Assembly (NCBI GenBank): GCA_030655315.1
Contig: JAURVT010000043.1
Span: forward strand, 124,001 to 188,000
Direction: 5' to 3'
Source of the DNA: Nocardioidaceae bacterium
GTDB lineage: Bacteria > Actinomycetota > Actinomycetes > Propionibacteriales > Nocardioidaceae
Length of the DNA stretch: 64,000 bases
Positions 11,363-21,492 of this stretch are shown piece by piece (position 1 is the stretch's first letter; every line of letters begins with the position of its first letter). The translations under genes and the position numbers were made by a program. The notes below the pieces were generated by a model that saw nothing but the letters and a program-made list of their open reading frames with translations, did not search any database and was not told where the DNA came from.

Positions 11363-12367
11363 GTGCTCCGTTTCGCGATCCGACGCGTCGCGCTGCTCGT
11401 GCCGACGCTGTTCGGCCTGACGCTCCTGCTCTTCGCGTGGGTGCGTGCCCTGCCCGGCGACCCCGCCCGGGCGCTGCTCGGCGAGCGGGCGACGCCCGCC
11501 GCCATCGCCCGCGTCACCGAGGTCTACGGCTTCGACGAGCCCCTGTTCAGCCAGTACTTCACCTACATGGGCTCGCTGCTGCGCGGCGACTTCGGCGAGT
11601 CGATCAAGAAGAACGAGCCGGTCCTGACGGCGTTCCTCGACAAGCTGCCCGCGACCATCGAGCTGACGTTCGCCGCGCTGCTGTTCGCGATCCTGGTGGG
11701 CATCCCGCTGGGCTACGTCGCCGGACGCCGCACCGGCAGCGCCGCCGACGCCGGTGCCGTGACGATCTCGTTGATCGGCGTCGTCACCCCGGTGTTCTTC
11801 CTGGCGCTGCTGCTCAAGTACGTCTTCGCCATCCAGCTGGGCATCTTCCCGACCGTCGGCCGGCAGAGCGCCCGCAGCGACGCCACCCACACCACCGGCT
11901 TCTACGTGCTGGACGGCATCATCAACGGCCAGCCGGGGGCGGCGTGGGACGCGATCGTCCACCTCGTCCTCCCCGCGATCGCGCTCGGCACCATCCCGCT
12001 CGCCATCATCGTCCGGATGACGCGGGCGGCGGTGTCGGAGGTGATCCACGAGGACTACGTGCGCACCGCCGAGGCCAAGGGTCTCAAGGCCTCGCTCGTC
12101 AACCGCCGGCACGTGATGCGCAACGCGCTGCTGCCGGTGGTCACCACGATCGGCCTCCAGCTGGGCCTGCTGCTCGCCGGAGCGGTGCTCACCGAGACGG
12201 TGTTCGCGCTCGACGGCGTCGGCAACTACCTCTACCAGGCGATCCGCGACCGCGACTACCCCGTGCTGCAGGGCTTCATCCTGTTCATCGCGATCATCTA
12301 CGCGCTGGTCACGCTGCTCGTCGACCTGTCCTACGGCCTCATCGACCCCAGGGTGCGTGAGTCATGA
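11363..12367 (+). CDS. ABC transporter permease, DppB/OppB type
   Basis: A 334-residue inner-membrane permease with six predicted helices: an N-terminal helix ([22 protein letters not shown]) followed by the binding-protein-dependent transport domain. It has the EAA-like loop [13 protein letters not shown] near residue 232. The GTG at 11363 is preceded by a GAGGA ribosome site and matches the family start. The frame extends upstream into the hairpin but lacks support there. It pairs with the next permease, whose start overlaps its stop (ATGA). Confidence 0.93.
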   Translation: MLRFAIRRVALLVPTLFGLTLLLFAWVRALPGDPARALLGERATPAAIARVTEVYGFDEPLFSQYFTYMGSLLRGDFGESIKKNEPVLTAFLDKLPATIELTFAALLFAILVGIPLGYVAGRRTGSAADAGAVTISLIGVVTPVFFLALLLKYVFAIQLGIFPTVGRQSARSDATHTTGFYVLDGIINGQPGAAWDAIVHLVLPAIALGTIPLAIIVRMTRAAVSEVIHEDYVRTAEAKGLKASLVNRRHVMRNALLPVVTTIGLQLGLLLAGAVLTETVFALDGVGNYLYQAIRDRDYPVLQGFILFIAIIYALVTLLVDLSYGLIDPRVRES

Positions 12368-13272
12368 CGATCCCCCTCGACGCCACCCAGGCGCCCGAGC
12401 AGCTCGAGCGCGGCGACAGCCTCTGGCGCGGAGCCTTCCGCCGGATGCGGCGCAGCCCCACGGCGATCATCGGCGCGGTCATCGTGCTGCTGTTCGTCCT
12501 CGTCGCGATCTTCGCGCCGCTGCTCGCCCCGTACGAGCCCGCGTCGACCCAGTGGCAGAGCCTCTCGACGCCCTACATGGTGCAGTTCTCGAGCCCCGAG
12601 CACCTGCTCGGCATCGACCGGTGGGGCTCGGACATGCTCACCCAGCTGATCTACGGCGCCCGGCAGTCGCTCGTCATCGGGCTGGTCTCGACCGCGTTCG
12701 GCCTGGTCGCCGGTGCGGCGCTGGGCCTGCTGGCCGGCGCGTTCGGCGGCTGGGTCGACTCGATCGTCATGCGCATCGTCGACATCCTGCTGTCGATCCC
12801 GAGCCTGCTGCTCGCGATCAGCATCGCCGCCGTGCTCGACAAGAGCGCGTTCGCCCTGATGATCGCCATCGGCGCGGCGCAGGTGCCGATCTTCGCCCGG
12901 CTGCTGCGCGGCTCGATGATGTCGCAGTCGCGCCAGGACTACGTCCTCGCCGCCACCGCGCTCGGCCTGCGTCGCCGGACCATCGTCATGGGGCACGTGC
13001 TGCCCAACTCGATCGGTCCGACGATCGTCCAGGCGACGCTCAACCTCGCCACCGCGGTGATCGAGGTGGCGGCGCTGTCGTACCTCGGACTCGGCACCGC
13101 CGAGGTGGCCGTCGCCGAGTGGGGGCGGATGATCGTCAGCGCCCAGGACCGCTTCGACATCGCGCCGTGGCTGGCGTTCTACCCGGGCATCTGCATCGCC
13201 ATCACGGCGCTCGGCTTCACGTTGTTCGGCGAGGCGCTGCGCGAGGCGCTCGACCCCAAGCAGAGGCGGTGA
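12364..13272 (+). CDS. ABC transporter permease, DppC/OppC type
   Basis: A 302-residue permease. An N-terminal cytoplasmic segment leads to the first helix ([20 protein letters not shown]), then [21 protein letters not shown] near residue 80, typical of OppC/DppC, and the EAA loop [15 protein letters not shown] near 192. It forms the translocation channel with the preceding permease. The ATG overlaps the previous stop by 4 nt. Confidence 0.93.
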   Translation: MTIPLDATQAPEQLERGDSLWRGAFRRMRRSPTAIIGAVIVLLFVLVAIFAPLLAPYEPASTQWQSLSTPYMVQFSSPEHLLGIDRWGSDMLTQLIYGARQSLVIGLVSTAFGLVAGAALGLLAGAFGGWVDSIVMRIVDILLSIPSLLLAISIAAVLDKSAFALMIAIGAAQVPIFARLLRGSMMSQSRQDYVLAATALGLRRRTIVMGHVLPNSIGPTIVQATLNLATAVIEVAALSYLGLGTAEVAVAEWGRMIVSAQDRFDIAPWLAFYPGICIAITALGFTLFGEALREALDPKQRR

Positions 13273-13276
13273 CGAG

Positions 13277-14287
13277 ATGAGCACCGAGACGAGCAGGTCG
13301 TTGCTCGAGGTGGAGGACCTGTCGGTCCGGTTCACCCGCAAGGGACGCGCGCCGGTGGAGGCGGTGAGCGAGGTCAGCTTCTCGGTCGACTCCGGCCAGC
13401 ACGTCGGCCTGGTCGGCGAGTCGGGCAGCGGCAAGTCCGTGACGTCGCTCGCGATCATGGGCCTGCTGCCGCGCCGTGGCGTCGAGGTGAGCGGCAGCGT
13501 TCGGCTGGACGGCCGCGAGCTCGTCGGCCTGCCGCGTGCGGAGCTCAACCAGATCCGGGGGAGCGAGATCGCGATGGTCTTCCAGGACCCGATGAGCTCG
13601 CTCAACCCGGTGGTCACCGTCGGCACCCAGATCACCGAGGTGCTGCGCCAGCACAAGGGGCTGGACAAGCACGCCGCCAGGGAGCGGGCGGTCGAGCTGC
13701 TGCGGCGCGTCGGCATCCCCGACCCGGGGCGCCGGGTGGGGGAGTACCCGCACCAGATGTCCGGCGGCATGCGCCAGCGCGTCCTGATCGCGATCGCCCT
13801 GGCCTGCGAGCCCCGGCTGCTGATCGCGGACGAGCCCACCACGGCGCTGGACGTCACGATCCAGGCCCAGATCCTCGAGCTGCTCAAGGAGCTGGTGGCC
13901 GACACCGGCACCGCGCTCGTGATGATCACCCACGACCTCGGCGTCGTGGCCGGGCTGTGCGACACGGTGCACGTCATGTACTCCGGACGGGTCGTCGAGA
14001 CGGCCCCGCGGCGGCCGCTGTTCGCGCACCCGCGGCACCCCTACACCGGGGGGCTGCTGGCCTCGATCCCGCGGGTCGACACCGCCCGCGGCGAGCCGCT
14101 GATGCCGATCCCGGGGTCGCCGACCGACACGCTGCCGTGGTCGCAGGGCTGCGCCTTCGCCCCCCGCTGCGGCAACGTCGACGACCGGTGCCGCACCGAG
14201 ACCCCGCTGCTGCAGCGCGACGACGACCGCGCGCTGCGCTGCTTCCACCCGCTCGACGCCCCGGTGGCGACGGTGGGCGCCCGATGA
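13277..14287 (+). CDS. ABC transporter ATP-binding protein, DppD/OppD type
   Basis: A 336-residue ATPase. Walker A is GESGSGKS near residue 46, the Q-loop is [11 protein letters not shown] near 101, the signature is MSGGMRQRV near 162, Walker B is [12 protein letters not shown] near 181 and the H-loop is ITHDL near 217. The C-terminal oligopeptide-type extension has CAFAPRC and a further Cys near 304-329, as in nickel/dipeptide ATPases where such Cys can hold an iron-sulfur cluster. It drives import together with the next ATPase. Confidence 0.93.
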   Translation: MSTETSRSLLEVEDLSVRFTRKGRAPVEAVSEVSFSVDSGQHVGLVGESGSGKSVTSLAIMGLLPRRGVEVSGSVRLDGRELVGLPRAELNQIRGSEIAMVFQDPMSSLNPVVTVGTQITEVLRQHKGLDKHAARERAVELLRRVGIPDPGRRVGEYPHQMSGGMRQRVLIAIALACEPRLLIADEPTTALDVTIQAQILELLKELVADTGTALVMITHDLGVVAGLCDTVHVMYSGRVVETAPRRPLFAHPRHPYTGGLLASIPRVDTARGEPLMPIPGSPTDTLPWSQGCAFAPRCGNVDDRCRTETPLLQRDDDRALRCFHPLDAPVATVGAR

Positions 14288-15348
14288 ACGAGGAGACCGT
14301 GGAGAAGACCGACGACGACGTGCTGCTGCGCGTCGAGGGCCTCGAGGTGCACTTCCCGATCAAGAGCGGGGCGCTGCTGTCTCGCACCGTGGGCCACGTG
14401 AAGGCCGTCGACGGCGTCGACCTCACCGTCCGCCGCGGCTCGACGCTCGGCCTGGTGGGGGAGTCGGGGTGCGGCAAGAGCACGCTCGGCCGCGCGATCC
14501 TGCAGCTGACGCGGCCGACGGCCGGGTCGGTGCACTTCGAGGGCAAGGACGTCGCCGCGCTGAAGGGCGAGACGCTGCGCCGCGAGCGCCGGCGGATGCA
14601 GATGGTCTTCCAGGACCCGATGAGCTCGCTCAACCCGCGCCAGAGCATCGAGACGATCCTCACCGAGCCGCTGCGGGCGCACGGGATCGCCTTCGACAAG
14701 CGGACGCGCGTGCCCGAGCTGCTCGACCTGGTGGGGCTCCCGCGCGACGCGGGGTCGCGCTACCCGCACGAGTTCTCCGGCGGGCAGCGCCAGCGCATCG
14801 GCATCGCCCGTGCCGTCGCGCTGGAGCCCGAGCTGGTGATCGCCGACGAGCCGGTGTCGGCGCTCGACGTCTCGCTCCCGGCGCAGGTGCTCAACCTGCT
14901 CCAGGAGCTGCAGGAGCGTCTCGGCCTCACCTACCTGGTGATCGCCCACGACCTCGCGGTGGTGCGCCACGTCTCGGACGAGATCGCGGTGATGTACCTC
15001 GGCGGCATCGTCGAGCAGGCCGACGCGCCCGACCTCTACGACGCGCCCCTTCACCCGTACACCAAGGCACTGATGTCGGCGGTGCCCGTGCCGGACCCCG
15101 AGGTGGAGGACCGGCGCGAGCGCATCCTGCTCACCGGCGACCTCCCGTCGCCCGCGGACCCGCCGACCGGGTGCCGCTTCCACACCCGCTGCCCGTTCCG
15201 CCAGGCGACGAGGTGCGACGACGAGCGTCCGCTGCTGCGCCTGCTCGCCCCCGGCCACAGCGTGGCCTGCCACTACGCCGAGGAGATCGACGCCGGCACC
15301 GTCGTCGCGGCGTCCACCTCGCCCACCGACACGGTCACCCCCGCCTGA
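14284..15348 (+). CDS. ABC transporter ATP-binding protein, DppF/OppF type
   Basis: A 354-residue ATPase beginning at an ATG overlapping the previous stop by 4 nt. Walker A is GESGCGKS near residue 60, the Q-loop is [14 protein letters not shown] near 109, the signature is [10 protein letters not shown] near 164, Walker B is [12 protein letters not shown] and the H-loop is IAHDL. The C-terminal extension has CRFHTRC and further Cys residues. It is the last gene of the importer operon and is followed by a terminator-like hairpin. Confidence 0.93.
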   Translation: MNEETVEKTDDDVLLRVEGLEVHFPIKSGALLSRTVGHVKAVDGVDLTVRRGSTLGLVGESGCGKSTLGRAILQLTRPTAGSVHFEGKDVAALKGETLRRERRRMQMVFQDPMSSLNPRQSIETILTEPLRAHGIAFDKRTRVPELLDLVGLPRDAGSRYPHEFSGGQRQRIGIARAVALEPELVIADEPVSALDVSLPAQVLNLLQELQERLGLTYLVIAHDLAVVRHVSDEIAVMYLGGIVEQADAPDLYDAPLHPYTKALMSAVPVPDPEVEDRRERILLTGDLPSPADPPTGCRFHTRCPFRQATRCDDERPLLRLLAPGHSVACHYAEEIDAGTVVAASTSPTDTVTPA

Positions 15349-15363
15349 TCCTCCCGCCGGGCG

Positions 15364-15403
15364 GTCGGTGGCTCAGCGGCCCTCAGGACGCCGAGCCACC
15401 GAC
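15364..15403 (+). terminator. Hairpin after the ABC importer operon
   Basis: GTCGGTGGCTC (15364-15374) pairs with GAGCCACCGAC (15393-15403) around an 18-nt loop. It lies 16 nt after the last ATPase stop. No U-tract follows, which is usual in high-GC actinobacteria. The first ten bases recur in the terminator hairpin at 35086-35135. Confidence 0.7.
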
Positions 15404-15437
15404 AACTCCTGGGACGGGCGGGTGCGGGACGACCCGA

Positions 15438-15443
15438 TAGCGT
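15438..15443 (+). promoter_or_regulatory. -10 box TAGCGT for the site-2 protease gene
   Basis: TAGCGT is followed by 6 nt and the GTG at 15450, which suggests a leaderless transcript starting the protease-trmI unit. Confidence 0.5.
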
Positions 15444-15449
15444 GGGCGG

Positions 15450-16604
15450 GTGACCTCGACGCCCCCGCAGCGCAGCGACGGATCCCCGCGCGCGCCGCGT
15501 CCACCCGGCACGCTGCGGCTCGGCACCATCGGTGGTGTCGACGTGCTCGTGCGGGCCTCGTGGTTCCTCGTGGCCATCCTCATCTCGGTGCTGCTCGCGC
15601 CGCGGATCGAGATGGTGGCCCCCGGTCTCGGCAGCCTGACGTACGTCGCGGGCTTCGCCTTCGCGGTGCTGCTCTACCTCTCCGTGCTCCTCCACGAGGT
15701 GTCGCACGCCGTCATGGCGCGGTACTTCGGGTTCGAGGTCCGCTCGGTCACCCTGCACTTCCTCGGCGGCGTCACCGAGATCGAGGGCGAGTCCGACACC
15801 GCGTGGCGCGAGTTCTGGATCTCGGTCGTCGGCCCGCTCACGTCGCTGGCCATCGCCGCGGCCTCCTACGGCATGACCTTCGTCGTGCCGGACGGGCTGC
15901 TGCTCCTCGCCTTCGAGGCGCTGGCGCTGGCCAACGCCGTGGTCGGCGTGCTCAACCTGCTCCCCGGCATGCCGCTCGACGGCGGACGGGTGCTGCGCGC
16001 CGTCGTCTGGGGCGTGAGCGGCAAGCCGCACACGGGCACCGTGGTCTCGGCCTGGGCCGGTCGGGGGCTGGCCGTCCTCGCGCTGGGATACCCGCTGCTC
16101 TGGAGCGAGGTGTTCGGCCTGCGTCCAACGGCGATCGACTGGATCCTCGCCGTCGTCATCGCGGTGTTCCTGTGGGGCGGGGCCACGCAGGCCCTCACCT
16201 CGGCCCGGCTCCGTCGCAAGCTGCCGGCCCTGCACGGCCGCGCGATCGCGCGCCGCGTGGTGTCCGTCGCGCCCGACACGACGGTCGCCGCGGCCGTCGA
16301 CACCGCCCGCGAGGCCGGTGCGGCCGGGGTGGTCGTGGTCGACGCCGAGAGCCGCCCGGTCGCCGTCGTCGACGAGGAGGCCGTGCTCGCGATGCCCGAC
16401 CTGCGACGGGCGCACCTCGCCGTCACCACGGTGGCCCGTACGCTGCACGACGGGCAGGTGCTGCCCGAGACGACCGGCGGCGAGGAGATGCTCCGTTCCA
16501 TGCAGTCACACCCTGCTCCCTACTACGTGCTGGTGACGCCCGACGGCGCCCCGTACGGCCTGCTCACCACGCGCGACGTCGACCGCGCGTTCTCGGAGGT
16601 CTGA
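15450..16604 (+). CDS. Site-2 protease family membrane metalloprotease (M50) with CBS-like C-terminus
   Basis: A 384-residue polytopic membrane protein. The first helices lead into HEVSHAVMARYFG near residue 78, containing the HExxH zinc site. The third ligand is in LLPGMPLDGGRVLRAVVWG near 171. About 120 C-terminal residues resemble a degenerate CBS pair (VAPDTTVAAAVDTAREAGAAG, YYVLVTPDGAPYGLLTTRDV). Members cut membrane-bound substrates. In this subgroup (M. tuberculosis Rv2625c-like) the substrate is not known. It is followed two bases later by trmI, so the two are co-transcribed. Confidence 0.9.
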   Translation: MTSTPPQRSDGSPRAPRPPGTLRLGTIGGVDVLVRASWFLVAILISVLLAPRIEMVAPGLGSLTYVAGFAFAVLLYLSVLLHEVSHAVMARYFGFEVRSVTLHFLGGVTEIEGESDTAWREFWISVVGPLTSLAIAAASYGMTFVVPDGLLLLAFEALALANAVVGVLNLLPGMPLDGGRVLRAVVWGVSGKPHTGTVVSAWAGRGLAVLALGYPLLWSEVFGLRPTAIDWILAVVIAVFLWGGATQALTSARLRRKLPALHGRAIARRVVSVAPDTTVAAAVDTAREAGAAGVVVVDAESRPVAVVDEEAVLAMPDLRRAHLAVTTVARTLHDGQVLPETTGGEEMLRSMQSHPAPYYVLVTPDGAPYGLLTTRDVDRAFSEV

Positions 16605-16606
16605 GC

Positions 16607-17524
16607 GTGGCCGAGGCAGGATCCTGGTCCGGCGTGCGCCGCGGCGTGATGGCCGAGGGCGAGTGGGTGCGTCTCACCGACGCCAAGGGCCGCAAGCACA
16701 ACATCTGCCTGAAGGTGGGGGAGGGCTTCCACACCAACAAGGGCCAGATCGACCACGACGCGCTGATCGGGCGTCCCGAGGGGATCGTCGTGGCCAGCAG
16801 CCTCGGTGGCCAGTACCTCGTGTTCCGCCCGCAGCTGCACGAGTACGTCGTGTCGATGCCCCGCGGCGCCGCGGTGATCTACCCCAAGGACGCCGGGCAG
16901 ATCATCACCATGGCCGACGTCTTCCCCGGCGCGCGCGTGGTCGAGGCCGGCGCCGGCTCCGGCGCGCTCACGAGCTACCTGCTGCGCGCGGTGGGTCCCC
17001 ACGGCATGGTCTCGTCCTACGAGTGGCGCGAGGACTTCGCCGAGGTCGCGCGCCGCAACGTCGGCCAGGTCTACGGGTCGCAGGACCACCCCGCCTGGAA
17101 GCTGACCGTCGGCGACGTCCGCGAGACGTTCGACGACACCGACGTCGACCGCGTGATCCTCGACCTCGTCGACCCGTGGACGGTCGTCGACACCGTCGCC
17201 GACGCGCTGGTCCCCGGCGGTGTCCTGTGCTGCTACGTGGCCACCACGACCCAGCTCTCCCGCGTCACCGAGACCATCCGGGCGCACGGCGAGTTCACCG
17301 AGCCGCACGCCTGGGAGACGATGGTCCGCTCCTGGCACCTCGAGGGCCTGGCCGTCCGGCCCGACCACAAGATGGTCGGCCACACCGCGTTCCTGGTCAC
17401 CGCACGGCGGATGGCACCCGGCGAGAAGCCGCTGACCCGCAGCCGGCGCCCCGCGCCGGGTGCGTACGGCGTCGACTACACCGGCCCCCGGCCGGCCGAC
17501 GCGCCCGAGCCCGACGAGGCCTGA
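16607..17524 (+). CDS. trmI: TrmI, tRNA (adenine-58-N1)-methyltransferase
   Basis: It methylates A58 in the T-loop of tRNA using SAM and acts as a tetramer. The 305-residue protein has the actinobacterial N-terminal domain (GEWVRLTDAKGRKHNICLK), SAM motif I EAGAGSGALTSYLLR near residue 109, the acidic residue in YEWREDFAEVARRN, and the catalytic Asp in VILDLVDPW near 184. In actinobacteria this gene usually lies directly before mpa, as here. The GTG at 16607 follows the protease stop. Confidence 0.95.
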   Translation: MAEAGSWSGVRRGVMAEGEWVRLTDAKGRKHNICLKVGEGFHTNKGQIDHDALIGRPEGIVVASSLGGQYLVFRPQLHEYVVSMPRGAAVIYPKDAGQIITMADVFPGARVVEAGAGSGALTSYLLRAVGPHGMVSSYEWREDFAEVARRNVGQVYGSQDHPAWKLTVGDVRETFDDTDVDRVILDLVDPWTVVDTVADALVPGGVLCCYVATTTQLSRVTETIRAHGEFTEPHAWETMVRSWHLEGLAVRPDHKMVGHTAFLVTARRMAPGEKPLTRSRRPAPGAYGVDYTGPRPADAPEPDEA

Positions 17525-17528
17525 GCCG

Positions 17529-17849
17529 GTGCCCGACGGTCCCGAGCGCACCGAGGACGGTCGGTACGTCGTGGTCGACGGTCGGCGCTGGCGCGCCCAG
17601 GACCCCGAGGTGCCCGACGACGTCGCCGCACGGCTCCGGTCGCACCTCGGGCGCGGGCGCTCGGGCGTGGGCGTGGCCAAGAGGGCTGGCGACGACGCGG
17701 CCGTCAGCCGGGCGCGTGAGCGCGTCGGCCTGGCCAAGCACGGTCTCGGCGAGCGCGGCGAGGCCTGGTGGGACCTGTCCCTGGACGAGCGACGACGTCG
17801 CTGGGACGACGCCCTGCGCGACCTCGACGCCCTCGACGACGACTCCTGA
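17529..17849 (+). CDS. Small conserved hypothetical protein
   Basis: A 106-residue soluble protein starting at a GTG four bases after the trmI stop. It has GRYVVVDGRRWRAQDPEVPD at residues about 10-29, and a C-terminal segment ERVGLAKHGLGERGEAWWD followed by RRRRWDDALRDLD. Similar small actinobacterial proteins are often labelled Tol-like, but nothing here supports a Tol function. It is high in Arg, Asp and Glu with no membrane segment. It is probably co-expressed with trmI. Confidence 0.6.
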   Translation: MPDGPERTEDGRYVVVDGRRWRAQDPEVPDDVAARLRSHLGRGRSGVGVAKRAGDDAAVSRARERVGLAKHGLGERGEAWWDLSLDERRRRWDDALRDLDALDDDS

Positions 17850-17933
17850 GGGGTCGGCGGTCCGGCGGTCGCACGACCGTTGATACCGAATCGGTCACCA
17901 CCGGCTCTTCGTCACGTCCCTGTCACCGAAGCC

Positions 17934-17950
17934 TTGTAGGGTCGAGGTAG
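17934..17950 (+). promoter_or_regulatory. Promoter of mpa, resembling the pup promoter
   Basis: TTGTAGGGTCGAGGTAG contains TAGGGT at 17937-17942. It matches 14 of 17 positions of the sequence before pup (24797-24813). Unlike the leaderless genes, it leaves a leader of about 50 nt. The shared stretch beyond the -10 box hints at common control of mpa and pup. Confidence 0.5.
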
Positions 17951-17998
17951 AAGCCGACGACGGCTGCGGGCGACCGTGGCTGGGGTGGAGGTTGCGCC

Positions 17999-19744
17999 AT
18001 GACCGAGAACCAGACGCCGAGTCCCAGCGACGAGGCCCACGAGATCGCCTACCTGCGCGCCGAGGTCGAGCACCTCCGACGCCGGGTCGCCGACAGCAGC
18101 CCGGGGATCGGTGGCGCACGCGGTCTCGAGGCGCGGCTGGCCGAGACCGAGTCGCGGCTGTCGGGCGTCACCGCCCAGAACGAGCGCCTCGGAGCCACCC
18201 TGCGCGACGCCCGCGACCAGATCCTCACGCTCAAGGAGGAGGTCGACCGGCTGGCCCAGCCCCCCACGGGCTTCGGCACCTTCATCCAGCGCAACGACGA
18301 CGACACGATCGACGTGTTCACCGGCGGTCGCAAGCTGCGCGTCAACGTCAGCCCCGCGGTCGACCGCGACGCGCTGCAGCGCGGCCAGGAGGTCATCCTC
18401 AACGAGGCGATGAACGTCGTCGCCGCCCTGGAGTTCGAGCAGGTCGGCGAGGTCGTGATGCTCAAGGAGGTCATGGCCGACGCCGAGCGCGTGCTCGTGC
18501 TGGGCAACGCCGACGAGGAGCGCGTCGTCCGGCTCGCCGAGTCGCTCAAGGACGTCAAGCTGCGGGCGGGCGACTCGCTGCTGCTCGACTCCCGTGCCGG
18601 CTACGTCTACGAGCGGGTGCCCAAGAGCGAGGTCGAGGAGCTCGTCCTCGAGGAGGTCCCCGACATCGACTACTCGACGATCGGCGGCCTGGGCAGCCAG
18701 ATCGAGACCATCCGCGACGCCGTCGAGCTGCCGTACCTGCACCCCGAGCTGTTCATCGAGCACGAGCTCAAGCCGCCCAAGGGCGTCCTGCTCTACGGCC
18801 CTCCCGGCTGCGGCAAGACCCTGATCGCCAAGGCGGTCGCCAACTCGCTGGCCAAGAAGGTCGCGGCCAAGACCGGCGAGGAGGGACGCTCGTTCTTCCT
18901 CAACATCAAGGGCCCCGAGCTGCTCAACAAGTACGTCGGCGAGACCGAGCGCCACATCCGGCTCGTGTTCCAGCGTGCCCGTGAGAAGGCCAGCGAGGGC
19001 ACGCCCGTCATCGTGTTCTTCGACGAGATGGACTCGCTGTTCCGCACGCGCGGCTCGGGCGTGTCGTCCGACGTCGAGAACACCATCGTCCCGCAGCTGC
19101 TGAGCGAGATCGACGGCGTCGAGGGCCTGGAGAACGTGCTGGTCATCGGTGCCTCCAACCGCGAGGACATGATCGACCCCGCGATCCTGCGCCCGGGCCG
19201 CCTCGACGTGAAGATCAAGATCGAGCGTCCCGACGCGGAGTCGGCGCGCGACATCTTCTCCAAGTACCTGACCTCGCGGCTCCCGCTGCACGACGACGAC
19301 CTGGCGGAGTTCTCCGGCGACCGCGACGCCTGCGTCGCCGGGATGATCCAGCGCACCGTCGAGCGGATGTACACCGAGTCCGAGGACAACCGGTTCCTCG
19401 AGGTCACCTACGCCAACGGCGACAAGGAGGTCCTGTACTTCAAGGACTTCAACTCCGGCGCGATGATCCAGAACATCGTCGACCGCGCCAAGAAGATGGC
19501 CATCAAGGACCTCCTCGACCTCGGTCAGCGAGGCCTGCGGGTGCAGCACCTGCTGCAGGCGTGCCTCGACGAGTTCAAGGAGAACGAGGACCTCCCCAAC
19601 ACCACCAACCCCGACGACTGGGCCCGCATCTCGGGCAAGAAGGGCGAGCGGATCGTCTTCATCCGCACGCTCATCTCGGGCAAGCAGGGCAGCGAGCCCG
19701 GCCGGTCCATCGACACCGTCGCCAACACGGGGCAGTACCTGTAG
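17999..19744 (+). CDS. mpa: Mpa/ARC, proteasome-associated AAA ATPase
   Basis: Mpa recognises pupylated proteins through its coiled coil, unfolds them and feeds them to the 20S proteasome. In the 581 residues, a coiled coil spans about 12-85 ([15 protein letters not shown]), two OB folds follow to about 230, and the AAA domain has Walker A GPPGCGKT near 264, Walker [10 protein letters not shown] near 338 and a sensor Asn in VIGASNRED near 383. The C-terminus ends in GQYL, the penultimate-Tyr tail that docks into the PrcA ring. The ATG at 17999 follows GGAGG by a short gap. Confidence 0.97.
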   Translation: MTENQTPSPSDEAHEIAYLRAEVEHLRRRVADSSPGIGGARGLEARLAETESRLSGVTAQNERLGATLRDARDQILTLKEEVDRLAQPPTGFGTFIQRNDDDTIDVFTGGRKLRVNVSPAVDRDALQRGQEVILNEAMNVVAALEFEQVGEVVMLKEVMADAERVLVLGNADEERVVRLAESLKDVKLRAGDSLLLDSRAGYVYERVPKSEVEELVLEEVPDIDYSTIGGLGSQIETIRDAVELPYLHPELFIEHELKPPKGVLLYGPPGCGKTLIAKAVANSLAKKVAAKTGEEGRSFFLNIKGPELLNKYVGETERHIRLVFQRAREKASEGTPVIVFFDEMDSLFRTRGSGVSSDVENTIVPQLLSEIDGVEGLENVLVIGASNREDMIDPAILRPGRLDVKIKIERPDAESARDIFSKYLTSRLPLHDDDLAEFSGDRDACVAGMIQRTVERMYTESEDNRFLEVTYANGDKEVLYFKDFNSGAMIQNIVDRAKKMAIKDLLDLGQRGLRVQHLLQACLDEFKENEDLPNTTNPDDWARISGKKGERIVFIRTLISGKQGSEPGRSIDTVANTGQYL

Positions 19745-20233
19745 GTGGACGTCGAGGTCCGCGGGTACGACCACCCCGAGGTGGTCGCCCTCGTCGAGCG
19801 CGTGCAGGCCGAGTACGCGGTGCTGTACGGCTCGCCCGACGAGGGGCCGGCCGATGCCGTGCAGTTCGCCCCGCCCGGTGGCCTGTTCGGCCTCGGGCTC
19901 GTCGACGGCACCACGGTGGCCATGGGCGGCTGGCGCACGCGCGACGACGGTCGCGCCGAGATCAAGCGGATGTACGTGCCCGACGAGCACCGCGGGCACG
20001 GCCACGCGCGCGAGATGCTGACCTGGCTGGAGGACACCGCGGCCGCCGCCGGTGCCGGGGAGCTCGTCCTCGAGACGGGGCTGCGGCAGCCGGCCGCCGT
20101 CGCGCTCTACCGCTCACGCGGCTACACCGACGTCGAGCCGTTCGGGCACTACGCCGACAGCCCGCTGAGCGTCTACCTCGGACGGACCCTCGCGGTCAGC
20201 GCCGCGCGCCGTCCTTGCGCACCCAGGCGCTGA
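19745..20233 (+). CDS. GNAT family N-acetyltransferase
   Basis: A 162-residue single-domain acetyltransferase. EIKRMYVPDEHRGHGHAREML near residue 75 is the acetyl-CoA pyrophosphate-binding motif A, and QPAAVALYRSRGYTDVEPFG near 116 is motif B. Its GTG start touches the TAG stop of mpa, so translation is coupled. The substrate is unknown. The last 38 nt overlap the 3' end of the convergent photolyase-like gene. Confidence 0.85.
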   Translation: MDVEVRGYDHPEVVALVERVQAEYAVLYGSPDEGPADAVQFAPPGGLFGLGLVDGTTVAMGGWRTRDDGRAEIKRMYVPDEHRGHGHAREMLTWLEDTAAAAGAGELVLETGLRQPAAVALYRSRGYTDVEPFGHYADSPLSVYLGRTLAVSAARRPCAPRR

Positions 20234-21419
20234 ACGAGCGCAGGGGACCGCCTCCGGGGCGTCGGAGCCACCGCCAGGGGTGCAGCGCCGCCACCTCGAG
20301 CCGGTCGGCCCGACGTCGCCAGCCCGGGACCGGGGCGAACGTCGTCGCGAGCGGCGTGCCGGCGAGCTCCTCCACCGGGTCGCCGAGCCGGACCTCGCAC
20401 CCCAGCTCGGCCAGGGTCTCGGCGAGGAACACCAGCCGCTTGCCCGACAGCCGCAGCCGACCCAGCAGCGGCTCGTCGAGCACGAAGACGGCCGGCAGGT
20501 CGGGGTGGGCGAGCAGCGCCGGGTCGTCCGTGCCGAGGGACTCGGCCGTCAGCCAGACCGCCTCGGGCGTGCCCGTGACGAGCGGATCGAGCGGCCCGGC
20601 GTCGGTCTCGCCGCCACCGAGCCCGGCGGGCGGCTCGAGCCGGGCGCCCGTCGAGGCCTCGGGCCAGTCCTGGACGGGGCACGCGTCGCGCAGCGCGCAC
20701 CGTCCGCACACGCCGGGGGCGCGCTTCTCGACCTGCCACCGGCTGAACCCGTAGGGCTTGCCGCTCCCGGTGCCGACGGTCCACTGCCAGCCGAGCCGGT
20801 TCGCCGCGCGCGAGCCGTCGACGAGATGACGGAACATCTCGTCCTCGCCGTCGCGCCAGGTGGCGCCGGCGCGGACGGCCCACTGGCTGGCCAGCCACAT
20901 CCGCGTCTGGTTCACGAGCCAGCCGTCGTCGTGCAGCTCGGTGACGGTGGCCTGCATGCACGCCATCTCGGCCGGCCACGGGTCGTCGGGGCCGAACCGG
21001 CCGCGTCCGTCGGCCCAGTCCCCGACCGGCTGCTCGTGGCGCAGGGACGAGCCCATGGCCCCGCCGACGCGGGCGTAGAGGTGGCGGGCGTACTCCTGCC
21101 AGAGCAGCTCGTCGCGGTACTTGCCGCGGTCGCGTGACGGCGCGTCGGCGACGGCGTCCCACACCGTGGGCAGGTCGACCAGCCCGTGCCGGATGTAGGG
21201 CGACATCTGCGAGGCCCCGCGTCGGGCGACCGGTGCCACGGTGCTGCGGTTCGAGGCGTAGCCGGACACGTCGAGGGTGGCGAGCGCGGTGTCGGCGGCG
21301 GACTGCCCGCCACGGATGCCGGACGCCCGCACCTCGTCGCAGGTCAGGTGGCCGAGGTGCTCGGTGACCCAGGAGACGACGCCGTCGAGGTCGGTCGGGG
21401 GAGCGGGGAGGACAGGCAC
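20196..21419 (-). CDS. Photolyase/cryptochrome-like FAD-binding protein with apparently permuted domains
   Basis: A 407-residue protein. The FAD-binding half of photolyases comes first: residues about 57-275 contain MSPYIRHGLVDLPTVWDA, ELLWQEYARHLY, GWLVNQTRMWLASQWAV and the flavin-site phrase RLGWQWTVGTG. A Cys cluster Cys238-x2-Cys241-x5-Cys247 follows. The C-terminal 125 residues read like a shortened photolyase N-terminal Rossmann domain (EAVWLTAESLGTDDPALL, AVFVLDEPLLGRLRL, LVFLAETLAELG, LGDPVEELA). In canonical photolyases that domain is at the N-terminus. The GTG at 21419 is the best in-frame start. DNA repair activity is not established. Confidence 0.8.
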   Translation of the reverse strand: MPVLPAPPTDLDGVVSWVTEHLGHLTCDEVRASGIRGGQSAADTALATLDVSGYASNRSTVAPVARRGASQMSPYIRHGLVDLPTVWDAVADAPSRDRGKYRDELLWQEYARHLYARVGGAMGSSLRHEQPVGDWADGRGRFGPDDPWPAEMACMQATVTELHDDGWLVNQTRMWLASQWAVRAGATWRDGEDEMFRHLVDGSRAANRLGWQWTVGTGSGKPYGFSRWQVEKRAPGVCGRCALRDACPVQDWPEASTGARLEPPAGLGGGETDAGPLDPLVTGTPEAVWLTAESLGTDDPALLAHPDLPAVFVLDEPLLGRLRLSGKRLVFLAETLAELGCEVRLGDPVEELAGTPLATTFAPVPGWRRRADRLEVAALHPWRWLRRPGGGPLRSFSAWVRKDGARR

Positions 21420-21492
21420 GCGCCCATCGTCACCCCTCCCCGCCTCCCCGGCCGATGGGCTGCGTGGCTTCGGGAGGCGCGGTGGCGGAGGA

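Noticed and set aside
20191-20238. The 38-nt convergent overlap of the acetyltransferase and photolyase-like genes as a sequencing error.
   Set aside because: Both ends are open and in frame with family-like sequence up to near the stops. Short convergent overlaps are common.
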